Source: Paramarasmius palmivorus (taxonomy: Eukaryota > Basidiomycota > Agaricomycetes > Agaricales > Marasmiaceae). Taken from it: a stretch of DNA of 64,000 bases. The notes below the pieces were generated by a model. That model saw only the letters and a list, made by a program, of their open reading frames with translations, did not search any database and was not told the DNA's origin. The stretch is taken from positions 100,684 through 164,683 of the forward strand of contig JAYKXP010000109.1 in NCBI GenBank assembly GCA_037176845.1, written 5' to 3'. Positions 34,480 to 46,270 of the stretch are shown one piece after another. The first letter of the stretch is position 1. The number at the start of each line of letters is the position of its first letter. The position numbers and the translations under genes are program-made.

Positions 34480-34680
34480 CCTTTGCCTCGAAAGTCAAAG
34501 CTACGGAGCGACCGGCACCAGCGACCACATTCTGTGTGTCCGTGATATTGCAGGAGCTCGTTGGGGTACGTGTAGGGCTGCTTTAGCCATCTATCCGCCG
34601 GTCGTAGCGTATTGGAAAGTTGTCGAAATAGGAGGTAGGTTGGAGGTACATGTGGCGAGGATGCTATGGAGCGGGATGTG
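34480..34680 (+). repeat. Diverged duplicate block A1 (pairs with 37970-38140)
   Basis: Shares the stretch CTCGAA-GTCA-CTACGGA followed by CCGGCA-C-GC-GAC, then GGCTGCTTT-GC with 37970-38140. Judged by eye; it is noisy, with indels. Confidence 0.5.
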
Positions 34681-35559
34681 TTCTAGGTCGCGGAAGATGG
34701 CCGGTGAAGAGTCTAGAGGGGTAGTGAGAGCGTATTTAGCGCACGAAAATGATGTCTATGGGGCAATTACATTTTGTGTGTCAGTAGCTTGCGTTGGTGA
34801 CGCAGTGGAAGCTACCATGACACTGGATGGGCAAGGAGATTAGAAAGCAAAGACAATGCGAGGTATGGGCGCATACCGGTGTAATCGACCCTTTCGAGCC
34901 TCCAATGTCGTCGCCTTTGCCAGAGGTTGCGAGTCAAGGGTTGGTACAGTAAACGTCGAATTACGGAACGTTCAGCGAGTTCGCGTCGGAGAGCACTGAC
35001 GAGGGCGTTTCCTTATCATAATATACGTTGACAGTTCGTAGAGTGAGGTTCTCTATAGGTCGGCCGTTGTTAAGATAGCGGGGAAAGTGATAGGTCTGCC
35101 GGATCTGCACAGGACGTGTGTTATGGGTTGACAAGGTCGTACTGTGTTGACTATGCCGTGTCTTGGGGAGGACACTATGTAGCTAGGTTAGTAATGTGTC
35201 AAAATTAAAGATGAAGAGTACGCACCTTCCAACTTTACTAACCAGTACGAATTCTGCTACCCCAGAGCAGAGCACTAGAGTAGCTCCCTGGACGCAACGG
35301 GTTGGTGGTTACAAGGGCCGAAAATAATACCAAAGACCGGGAGAGTAGTCCCAAAGCACGCCATGTCCAAAACCCCTTCTACATTAGCCCTATTGAAGCT
35401 GCTATGGCGCCTGGCCCTGCTGGTACATCAGCTTCAAAATCGGTCCGGCGGTTGTGATAGGCGATATGGAATGGGGAGAGCTATGATAATACAAGTCAGG
35501 TAGAGCAGTGAACGCAAGCTGAGGAACTTACAGTTAGAAAGGATGCACAAAACGAGAGG

Positions 35560-35910
35560 TAAGAGAACAAAAGTGGGGCGACGATGGACGTTTGTTGAAA
35601 GGAAGAACCACGTGGTGTGATGAAAATTTGGTCGCGGTTACGCGCTAACGCCGATAACGTTGAATCGGAACCATTCAGTCATCGACTCCCTTTCCTCCTT
35701 ACCGAACTCACAATCACTCAAAATACCCAAAATGTTGGAGGTTACCGGGGAGGACTGGGACTGGAGAGGCTCGCAGGAGTATTCCGGGCTACTTAGTGAA
35801 CAGATTCTCGCAGAACGGTACGTGGATTAGTGCCATCGTACTACTGGTCGATTGCTTATGGCTGCGACCCTCAGTTTTGCAGCTTTCGACTCCCTGAATA
35901 CTTCGTTAAA
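35560..35910 (+). repeat. Diverged duplicate block B1 (pairs with 39520-40020)
   Basis: Shared landmarks with 39520-40020, in the same order: AACCA(C/T)GTGGT, CCGATAACGTT, ACTCGCAG/TCTCGCAG before a CACGTGG-like site, and CTTATGGC followed by CC-CAGCTTTCGACTC or CC-CAGCACTTGACTC. No coding assignment. Confidence 0.55.
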
Positions 35911-37969
35911 ATTTTACTAAGCACAAGCTATTGGTTAACCCGCCTCTCCCTGCTCCACACCGATCCATCGTCTGCGCCCTATTTACCGCTAACCGGACTT
36001 AGAGCCTTCCGATTGTTGCGTTCAGGCATCCCTGCCAGTCTATCCATCAGCGCAGTTGCGTTCATCAGTTATAAAAACACTGCGACGCCGCCATGTGTTG
36101 TGCCAACCAGCCCATACTATATCCGCTAGTGTCGACATGAAGCTATAGCCTGCCCTCGTACACACACCTCCTGAAGCGCTCTGTGAATCTACTGCACGGC
36201 CCATAACCCTTCTTCTGCAAGACTCGTACACGATGCCGGCCCCGAATAGACGAGGCTGACACGGCACGTCAGCTATTTCTGCCACGGAAATCGTCTCGGA
36301 AGGATCGACCTTTCAGCTCGTGGTATGGAAAACATGGGGAAGTGCGATTATCCTGAACGATTGGTGAGCACTCTCCAATCTTGTAGCATGATCTGTAGCT
36401 CACTCATTGATGAATCATACGCAGTACCTCAAGTTCTTACTCTAGCGCTGCGTACAACTGCACACAACGAGCTTCGCCATACGGGGTATGCCTCGATACC
36501 TTTGGAAACATGGAGACGCTGTCGACTGACTAGGTGCCTGTGCCGGCTCGCTCGGTCCCCTTCTCTGTGCTCGGGAAGCGCATGATAGTCCTCTGAAGGT
36601 TATGGTCGTTGATGGGAATGACAGTTCTGGGATTCTTCAAGCCGCATAACTTCGACAGCAAGGCCAGGTCCCCGATCCCCGCCACAGCCAAATATCGACC
36701 CCTCCAACTCCGAAACCACTGGAAGAGGCTCATCAGCGCATATCTCAAGTCTAGATACCTGTCTAGCACGCTTAATACTCATGTTTTCCCGCCAAGCAGG
36801 ATCATTTCTCGATTAATCGGAGGATTCGCAGAGACAGTATCGAGGTTGTCACTCGATAGTCTACCATCTGGGGCTCTCGAGGTACGTACTGTCGTTCTCG
36901 GACACAGTATTGTGCTCATTGTCTTCCAGGGCATGATGTATAAGTGTTGGCGGATATCATGTAACGGAGAAGATAGCATTTATAGCTTGTGATTGATATA
37001 AACTTGCTCGAGGTGCTGAAATACCAATACACACCTGTTGTTATTAATCTGCTTGTGTACGCTCTAGTCTACTTACGCCTCACATATCGAGGTCAGCAGT
37101 ATTTGCCAAAGGCGTTCGTGAGAAGGTATTAGGTGTTTGAGTTAACAAGGAGTGGCAACTTTGAAGAGAAACCATAGCCAGTATATATTCAGGAGCAGTG
37201 TTGTACAGGGCTGGGGGTAAAAGGAACGAGAAGAGAACATCCCCTGCGAGAAACATCTGCGAAAGTCACTTTAGCGCTGCGGTTCAATCACCGAAACATG
37301 GTACTTACCTTCGCTCAATCTACACCGGAGTCAAGGCGGAAATTAAGAGTTCACGCATCAACCTCGTGTCCGGTCTTCTGATATCACATCATGGCGAACG
37401 CGAGGTGATATGGCGGAAAGATTCGATTCAATTAATGGATCTGAAACAGCAAAGGATCTGTTAGAACATTCCAGTACAACGCAAGACATGCACCTCAACG
37501 ACTTTCCATGTGAAGAGTTCCGCGTCAAGATCACATCCGTTGAGCCTGCGAGAAGGTGACTCGGAGTCAGCATGGCAGCGAGCTGATTCCTTAATGTATC
37601 GATAGACGAGATACGTGTTGGGTTCCTGTGGGATCTTCAGTTGAGTTGAGGATCGGTGAATAGCAAGTTTGGCGAGGCGGAACACTTGCCTGGAGACAAT
37701 AGGCCGGATACCACAGCGTTGATATATACGACCTGCGAAGCGAATGGGTTCTTTGAGAGCGGCGTGATGTACTGGGAATGCTAGGATAGTTGTTAGGGCA
37801 GGCTCGTCGCTTAGAACTCTAAGAATACGCTTACCTCTGTAGCCACCCCAAACGATCATCCGATAAGGAAATACGTCTGACATACACCCAGAAAAGCCAT
37901 TTCTCAACCTTATAGCGAGCTTGAAAACACTTAGCATGCAAGGAATCACCCATAAAATGAAGTCAACAT

Positions 37970-38140
37970 ACCTTCTCCTCGAAGGTCAGCCTACGGAACA
38001 GCCGGCATCGCCGACAACAACTAAGATAGCTCTAGAACTCGGGGAGCGCAATCTTCAATATGTAAGGCTGCTTTTGCGGTCTACCCGTTCGGTACAGCAT
38101 ATCGGGAATGTATTGAACTCTGATCACCAGTGGCAGCCCC
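37970..38140 (+). repeat. Diverged duplicate block A2
   Basis: Second copy of block A, about 3.5 kb downstream of A1, same orientation. Confidence 0.5.
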
Positions 38141-38278
38141 GCTTATTCGGACAAGGAAATTCTAGAGGAAATTACAGTGGAAAGGAAGGTGAAAATTGAG
38201 CTTAAAGTATCACTAATTTGTGGCCTTTTCGGGCCCGAAAGATGGTCCTTTGCCTCTCGATATTCACGTGCTTTCAGG

Positions 38279-38398
38279 GCCGTGAAAAAGTATATTTCCA
38301 GCGCTGGAAAAGACAAAGGCCATGAAAAGCCATATTTCCTACGCTGAGTAAGACAAAGAGCTGGAAATACCATATTTCCAGCAGCGTTAAAGACCATG
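38279..38398. repeat. Three tandem 40-bp units
   Basis: Units at 38279-38318, 38319-38358 and 38359-38398 share the frame GCCATGAAAA, TATTTCC and AGACAAAG with internal changes. Each contains a small palindrome around TTTCCAGCGCTGGAAA or its diverged form. Confidence 0.65.
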
Positions 38399-39519
38399 TT
38401 TCTGGGCGTCTGTGTTTTCCGGAGCAGGAAAAATGCTCTTTGACGCTCCGGGAAGCACGTGTAACCATCAACGCAAAACACGTGTGTTTGGACAGAGAAA
38501 TTCCACATATCCAGTGCATTGAATACGTGTTTTCCTCTTTCCTTTTCGCATCGATTTCCTTCTCAATTTCCAGGTCCGAATAGTTGGCGCTGCCACTGGT
38601 GGATGTGGGTGGAGGGCAAGGCCGGCGGGAATGATATAGGCGGGGGGTATTCAGGGGTATTGAGCACGAGCAGTGAAGAATCTTGGGATGTATTAGAGCG
38701 TGTTTGGAGTAGAAAAGAAGGTGAAAGACGAACACTTGTCGGGTTGACATGGCTCGTGATTGACACGGTAGAAACTAGCACAACGCTGCATGAGCGGTAG
38801 AAAGGTTCAGAAAGCGAGCGATATGAAAGAGACGGGTAAGTACATGCCTATGAATTTGACGATCTCAAGCCCTGGGTCAGAGCCATGGTCTTTGCGAATA
38901 AGGGTTGGTTAACCACGGAACAACGAGTGGGTTTGCATCGAATCTGAGAGCGCTGAACAGGCTGTTTTCTTGTCGCGTTAGATGTTGTTGATTTGCTTGT
39001 TACGACTTTCTGGGTGACTTCGTCTAGGTAGCGAGAGGAGGAAGTAGAACTGCATGTCGCGTGCAGGGCAGGTATGGGTTCGCATGGGTTCTCGAGGTCG
39101 ATCTGTGTTCGAGTTGGACATGGAGGCGACGAGGCTACAGCAATACATGAAAAATATGATCCAAGATCGTAGACGAGGAATACGCACCTTCAAAGCTTCA
39201 GACTTTATTGGCAAGAGAATTCTCATCCACCACCGCAGCCAACGTTGCACTACGGCTACCACGTCTGCTGTGGAACCTTTATCTTTGAATGGGGTAGGAA
39301 TGGCATGATTCCCCGAGCGAATAGTATCCAAGGTTCTTCGAGTTCAACGGCTAGCGATGTTCTCTGCAGGAGCGTCAACGGGTGAATCAGGGCAGCGATC
39401 CACGAGTTGTAGAGGATGTGGTAGAATGGGATCTGTAACTGTGCTAGGTTAGCTAGAGTGGAGGGTACAAGCTAAATGACGGACAAGGTTTCAAAAAAAA
39501 AACACGAAGAGCCTACAGA

Positions 39520-40020
39520 ACCCAAGTGGAACGATGGTGAAGGTTGTGGAAAAGGAACGAGAAAACCATGTGGTTTGGCGAAAAGAAATTTGTCCCCATA
39601 AGCGCCCAAGTTCCGATAACGTTCAACCACATTCATGATCATCAGCCAAAACGATTCAATTCCTTGCTCCCCACTCGCAACCCCTCGGCCAAGGTTGGAA
39701 CAAGACAACGCAGCCTCCATCAACGGCTGTCCCACAGCACACTACCAAACTTTCAACATGCTCACCTCAACTTCTACCAAATAGGTTGACCGACTTCCTG
39801 TCCTTATCAAACTCGCAACAGAGATATCAAGGATATTGGGCAAAATTGAAGAGGACTAGAATGAGAGGGGCTTGAAGGACTTTCTGAGGCTACTTGGTGG
39901 ATAATCACTGTACTCGCAGGACTTAGGCACGTGGCTTACTTCTATTAAGCTGGCAGTCTTTTACTTATGGCCGTAACATCCAACCTTCCAGCACTTGACT
40001 CTCAGGATGAGCCATCAAAG
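39520..40020 (+). repeat. Diverged duplicate block B2
   Basis: Second copy of block B, about 4.0 kb downstream of B1, same orientation and landmark order. Confidence 0.55.
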
Positions 40021-40890
40021 TGCTACTGGGGACTCTATACCACACTCTCCGCAAATCTCAACTTGCTGTCAGCTCCGCCGACATTCATCACTCCACACTA
40101 TCCTTCATCTCCGCTCAATTTGGCCCCCAGACGCCATTATGACTCCGCCTCCCACTTCCTTCACCAGTAGCCATCCCATGCTAGCTCCACTACTGCCGTT
40201 TCCACAGAGAAGATCGCTCTTCTCAGGCATACCAGTGGTCGATACGCCATTCTCGCGGAATCAAGCACGGTGCGTCAAGGGCTTCCTGCGGGCTTTCTAG
40301 GCACGGGAAGGAGCAGTATCACAGGCACACGGGTGTATATTGGTGGGTGAAGATATTCTTCTTGTCAGATTACAAGTCTGACGCATCCTTCTCTAGGGTC
40401 GATTATACCCGCTGATATACCCCTGATAATCTGATGAAGGATATGGAACGTCGGCTGGGCCTTAGAGATGGGGTAGAATAACGGGAGGGTGTGTAGGATA
40501 TGGAGGGTGTTTGTGAAGTGAGAAAGACGGTATATTTTCAAGATAACAAAACCAAATGTATATGTAGCTTTTTACACAGAATGACATATATGGGTCAATG
40601 TTTCCTCGTCCAATTCACTCCCACGAATATTTTGCTCTTTCTCAATCCTTTGGCACTGCAATTGGAACGCATATCTGCTTATGGTTCCACTGCTCATCAA
40701 AGTGCAAACTGTATTCCCCCCATTCAATGAACCCCTTTGTAGACGCTTCTTTCCCCCCATTTACAGCACCAGTCTTTATTCTAATCCTCCCCCCACTAAC
40801 AATCTTTATCGGCATCTCTATCTCCGGTCCCAAAGATACCACCGGGGGAATGGGGTTCTGTTGCGGGGAATGAGCGAGAAAATGCGAGAC

Positions 40891-43800
40891 TCAATATCCA
40901 ACTTTACGCACCTTGTCCAGTTCCGCAACAATTTCCTCGTAGACATTTGATCCGCCGGCCATCTGAACAAAGACAGACATGTAGATGTTGTCGACTTCCC
41001 ATTCCAGAGAATCAGGCTGGTCTTTGGGATTTGTCTTGGTGACTTTTCCAGTGAGTGCGGCATTGTATAGCATGATGTCGAAAAAGTCTTTGACAAGTAT
41101 CACCTCCCTTTCGATGTCTTGAAGGCAAGATGCACCAAGCAATGCTTTTTGTATGAATTCAGAGTCGTGTTGGAGTTTCTCAGCCTGAAAACATTGTCAG
41201 AAAATGTCTCCTTGAATGTAAGGGAAGCTACCTGTTTATAACATCCTTCCCCAAAGTTCTGCTGAACTCCCCAAACCGTCTCGGAGAGATAATCAAAAGA
41301 ATATAGCCAACGTAGCACATATCCCAGTAAAAACCTTTTCAGCTTTTGCTGAAGGCTCTGGTAGAGGGATAAGTCTTGACCCACACCCTGCCTTGGCCCC
41401 CATATCACATATTGACATAGATCAGATGAGAGGGCCTTTGGGAGTTCCTTGTTGGCCTTATCAAGGTGATCCATGGTGCATGTGATCATAGCTTCATACA
41501 AAATTGCTTCGTACTTCTTCATATCAATATACCAATGACCAGCCCGATCCTTGGAGGTCAAGTAATCATCGAATGATTTGTGGAGAAGTTGATACCTTTT
41601 GCTGCTCCTTCTGGTGAAAATTCCTAACTGGAATTCCTCGGTGATAAGGCTCCGGAGCTTTTGAAAGGTGCCGAGTATGTCTGGATTCGTTTCAGGGTCC
41701 ACGTAGTTAGAAACGCCACAGAGCCTGGTGACAGTGCATCGTTTATCCGAAGAGCCCACCATGATCAAACCTAACGCTGTGCAGATATTCTGCTTGATAT
41801 CATCGTCCCCCTGCTCATTCACGAGAGAGTCAAGGGCGGTCTTGTACAGAACCGTGAGTGCGTGTAAGGCGTTCTTGGGTGGCTCATTCTCTGTAAAGAG
41901 CTTCAGACGCTGTGCGACATTGTCTTTGATGAAGCCAATGACAGTGGCTGCCCAAATGAACAAGCCGCTGGCACGTTCTGCCAATTTCTTAGTGGCAGAG
42001 CTTTTGCGAGCGTCGTCCAGATTATTGAATGCTGGATCTCGGAAGGATACGGTAAGGAAGTAATTGATATCAGCTTTAGTCTCGTCTGAAGTGTGGTCGA
42101 GGGGGAAGTGATGGATGTGGTCATAGCCTTGCAAGTAACGTACAATGTCTTCCTCTGGTCGACTGGCTAGAACAAAGCGCAGGAATGGAAGTAATCGGAA
42201 GGCATTATGTGTGAAAAGCTCCAATAACTGTTTCCGGAAATTGGCTTCGGTTCGGTCTTCTCGTGAGCATTCATCAATTCCATCGACGAGGATGACGATG
42301 CGACCTTCTTTGGCAATCTCCTCGCTCAGACCTCTGAGAGGATTGATTAAAAGCTTTTGCACCTGTGTAGAGAGATCGGTGGTCTCGGCAATCTGGCGAC
42401 TCCGCTCTACAACTTCTGCAATTGGCTTCCCAAATCGTTCATCAAAGTTTGCGAGCAGGAAAGCAAGGGCTTTGATAAATTCTCCAGCGTCGTTATATTC
42501 GCTTCGATCAAAACGGATGAAAGCGGCCAGGCGACTATTAAAGCCGAATGTTGATAAGGTGTTATGAAGGGTCCCGATCAAGGAGCTCTTGCCACAGCCA
42601 GCAATGCCAGAAATCCAGAGAACAGTCTCCTCTCCATGAAACGCCCAATCGAGTATCTTCCCAATCGACGCCCGGCGAGTGCCCAACATGCAATGTGATT
42701 TGGGTCGTAAAATGTTCCTGGATGGCTTCAGGATTCGGAGTGTCTGCTTTGTTTCTAACAAAAAGTGAGCATTCGATATAGGTCTAACGTGGCAAGGTCT
42801 TACGTAGTGACTCCAAGGTCCTTCGAATATCCAGCACGGCTACAGTTGTCACCTCAACTTGAGTGTTGAAAAACCGTTTCTGGAGCTCCTCAAAGGCACA
42901 ATTGAAATCCTCTATTTTTGACGATGTTTTCCAGAAGTCCATAACCTGGGCTGATCAATTCATCAGGACAAAGACAAATCGTTTGCACACAGGAATACGC
43001 ACAGAGAAGGCCTTTGACCATGTAATTTGAGAGGAACACGTAACATTCCTGTGACTGCTGCACTATCTCATCGAATAGCCCCGAAAAATCACCCTGCTCA
43101 TTCAATGCATCCTTTTTAACTGCAATATCATATGTGGCAACCATGACACCATGCAGCGCAACTATTGCCTCGTTTTGCTCGTGTTTTGCCTTGATTACCT
43201 GGCGAAGATATTTTCAATGTGAATTGCGCTGTCAACTGAACATCAATGTAACTCACATCATAGATCTTAGACACGACGATGAAGGCGATGCGAGCACTTT
43301 CATGAATCTAGTACGCGTCAAAAATGTGACGAATAGTTATTTGGAATGGCTTACCTCTGAAAGATGGTCTAACGCTGTAATGATTACATCAGTGATCTGA
43401 TAAATGCGCTGGCGATTTTCTGTTCGTCTCTTGAGCTTCTCCATCTCCGTCTCCAGCTCAACATCACCTTCCGCAACGGGTTGCTTGGAACCATTGTCGA
43501 TAATGCGAGAATTACGGCCTCCTGCCTGCGATGCAGGGGTTTTGGAGGTCGAGGTCTCATCAAGTGCTCTGTCAACCTCATCGGGGGATTGTTGTAGTTC
43601 GGCTTGTATTCCTGGTGGAGCATCGCTGCCATCCACGGCGAGGCCTCTGGAATCATCGCTGGTGTCCGCAGTGGGATGACGTTCTGTCTGGGTGGCGGGG
43701 AATGCCGTGGTCGAGGGTGATGTTGAGGAACTTGACGAATCATCAAGTCTCGTGTCGACCTCAGCGGCGGATTGATCTATTTGATGGCGTAGTTCTGCCT

Positions 43801-44591
43801 GTATTGTGAGACGTTCCGTCACGGGCTCCACGCTGAGTTGAGTATCGTCTCCCTTCGTAACACACTCCTGAGAGTCGCTGTGAGGATCGCGCTGCTGTAA
43901 ATCGACAATGGTTGAGAGTGTAACGGTAGGTGTGGATGAATCTAACGACAAAGCCGTGTGCTCCGTCTTTATCGATAGCTTGAAAAGGCAATTTCTGTAC
44001 TTCTCCTTATGTATGAACATTTCCCTTTGAAGCTCTAAGGACAATTGTCATTAAAAGCAGTAGAAAGAGAGATTGTAGCACACCAGAATTGGAATCAGCG
44101 ATAAATTCCCTGATTGGTATCTCAGTACTCGCTAAAAGCGTATTGATCCAGAATCTATGGTGACGATAAACCTGGAAGCCAAGTTTCGAGGGGTCTGCTT
44201 CCATTTGACTAAAATTAAAGATGTGTCAAATCGGACAGTCAATCCGCTGGCAAGGCGTTATGCAGAGAGACATACACAGTTAAATCCATCAGACATCCAT
44301 CTTTCCCAATGCTTTCCGTGTCGGTGCGGTATTTCCTGTCCTTATATTCTTTCGGAACCCGAATGCTTATGATGAGTTTCTTCCTCCTGGATGCCGGTAT
44401 TCCGACAATTTTGAGATCTGAAATGTATCAGCTAAACATAAGCCAAAGGAAAGCGTAGTACTCGCCTTTGATTGTGAACTTATGTGACTCGGCGTCTTTA
44501 TCCCTACTACTAGTGGTAAGAACTGGTGAAAAATACAATGAATCAAGGCGTACCTTCCAGAAACTTGGGTCCTTTCTGTGAGCGACATCAT
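40891..44591 (-). CDS. NACHT-domain NLR-like (STAND) protein
   Basis: Putative intracellular receptor of the fungal NLR/STAND class, linked in fungi to self/non-self recognition and programmed death. The start MMSLTERTQVS at 44591 leads to a C2-like strand domain (DLKIVGIPASRRKKLIISIR, VPKEYKDRKYRTDTES, KLGFQVYRHHRFWINTLLAS). After it come a 150-residue acidic Ser/Thr/Gln-rich linker (43440-43990), a helical part (NEAIVALHGVMVATYDIAVK, QECYVFLSNYMVKGL) and NACHT: Walker A GIAGCGKSSLIGTL, Walker B RIVILVDGIDECSRED, sensor-like RLLPFLRFVLASRPEEDI and winged-helix-like LLHKSFDDYLT. The C-terminal helices end EEIVAELDKVRKVGY. The splice near 41188-41232 (GCYKQ to AEKLQHDSEF) keeps the frame. I see no WD40, TPR or ANK repeats, so it is a short form. 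One intron near 44410-44465 appears to use a GC donor. Confidence 0.82.
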
Positions 44592-45939
44592 AGGTAGCGG
44601 TGAAAGGACTGAGGAAAGAATGAATTTATGAGCTCTATTTATTTTCTGTGTGGTTTCCAGAACATGCCTTCACCATACATTGAGGAGCAGGACTCCACAT
44701 GCTGCCGGTATGAACTCGTGGCCTACACGGCGTGGATGATCGAGTATTCACACTCTTGTACCTATGACCGCAATGACCTGTTCGGTAGAGAATTTGCATA
44801 GGGAGACACATTCTCTGCCGAGAGACGGTCATAATGCATTAGCAATGCGAAAATCGTGTTCATTGCGAGCTATACGCCCCCTTACAACGCTTCTACCGGA
44901 ACTGTGACGGCGAAGCATTCTTCCGCACAAACGCCACCTAACACGCCTACGACGGGTGAAACTTGATCGATATGAGAGAAAGATATATAAGTAACCTGCG
45001 ATGGGCATGCAACATGGTGGAGTCACCCTGTTTATAGGGTGCCAGTAAGCAAGACAAAGAATCCCTTCATTGTGGATCGACATGAAGGCTCAGATCAACG
45101 ATTCAACGCGGATCATCAATGAACCATGCGAATAAGGTGTTTTATGGATTCTATGAACGTGTTAATGAAGCTTGACTTGAGAAGTACGGAATAGTGGGCC
45201 ACGAACCATCTACATTGAGAACCTCACAGCAAGGTTGAGACCGCGCAGGTGAGGCAGGCTGCAGGCATAGCTAATGCGAAATCATCCGAATCCAAGTACC
45301 GGAAACATAACAGGCGGCAAATTGCATGGTCTACAGACATCAGTTTAGCAGAGCGGATTGGGCGACATACCCGATGTATGTATGTAGTTCCTGATTCAGA
45401 AGTCCACTTGCTGTAAATATGGTTCGCTGACATCTAGAGTGCGATACTAGACACAGAAATCAACCCATAATCATAGCTGTCGCTCGGGAAGGCAAAAGCA
45501 TTGCGTTCTTTGGAGGGAGAATAGTCCCTGAGACACCTTACGGATGGGAGAACACGAGGAGAGTCGAACGATTTCGATATATTATCGTTCGATATTACAA
45601 AGGCAAGGCTGCGTTTTTAGGTAGTAGAGCTTGAACTTCCTAGGTCAGTACGAGAACAAAACCAGCAACTCGACCCCAAGAGTACATACCTTACGCTCAG
45701 AATATGAACTTGGTTTCACTAACGAGTCATATCTCCCCTCCTTATCTCTCCTCTCTTTGGTACCTTTAGGGGACCCATACCGCTATCAAACTCTTTTTAC
45801 TGCACAGCACGAACCGAAACACGTCTGGAAAAAGCGAGCCAGTGATGTCAGATGATGGAGAATCATGGGTATTTCTAATTACTTACGCTGTTGCTATGGG
45901 TGAATCTGCGGCGGAACGAAGCAGATGATGGGGAACAGC

Positions 45940-46270
45940 AAGGGAGGCCGTGACGTCAATAATACAAACGTCAGTCTGACCCTAACCCCAATTGCTTGTG
46001 TTTGGTGACAACAAACAGTTTGGGTTCCTCACCAGCGACGAGCTTGTTCAAAGTCAATGCTTTCTGAACCAATCCTCCCAAGCAAGTGTTCCGGGCAAGT
46101 TTCTACGATGGAGGTATAGGTCACTGGAGAGTTTTGGAGTTTTTGGATGGCTGGAAATCGTTATGGGAACATGATGGATTCGGTGAGTGTAAAGCTTTTT
46201 CTGTGCTTCAATTTATCACTCACCTAAGCCCTGGATTGGATAGAAACAACCTGCGACTACCAAAGTAGCT
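45940..46270 (+). repeat. Diverged duplicate block C1 (pairs with 50070-50340)
   Basis: Shares TGACCCTAACCC, a TTG-GT-TTTGG step, CAACAAACAG, CTC-TCACCA-CGACGA and GG-TGG-TGGAAAAT or GG-TGGCTGGAAAT with block C2, followed in both by GGTGAGT. One reading frame is partly kept (TLT...VFGDNKQ against TLTQLAVFGCNKQ), so the source may have been a gene. C1 carries a frame shift relative to C2. Confidence 0.6.

Larger units (their letters stand above)
34301..40890. other. Gene-poor stretch built of diverged duplicated blocks
   Basis: No confident gene in 6.6 kb. Segments near 34480-34680 and 37970-38140, and near 35560-35910 and 39520-40020, resemble each other in the same orientation (see the repeat entries), suggesting an old tandem duplication of roughly 4 kb. 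Open frames are short and show no named motif. Confidence 0.4.

Noticed and set aside
42145..42567. 140-codon plus-strand frame within the NLR gene
   Set aside because: Antisense shadow of the NACHT exon, Arg/Ser-rich, with no support of its own.
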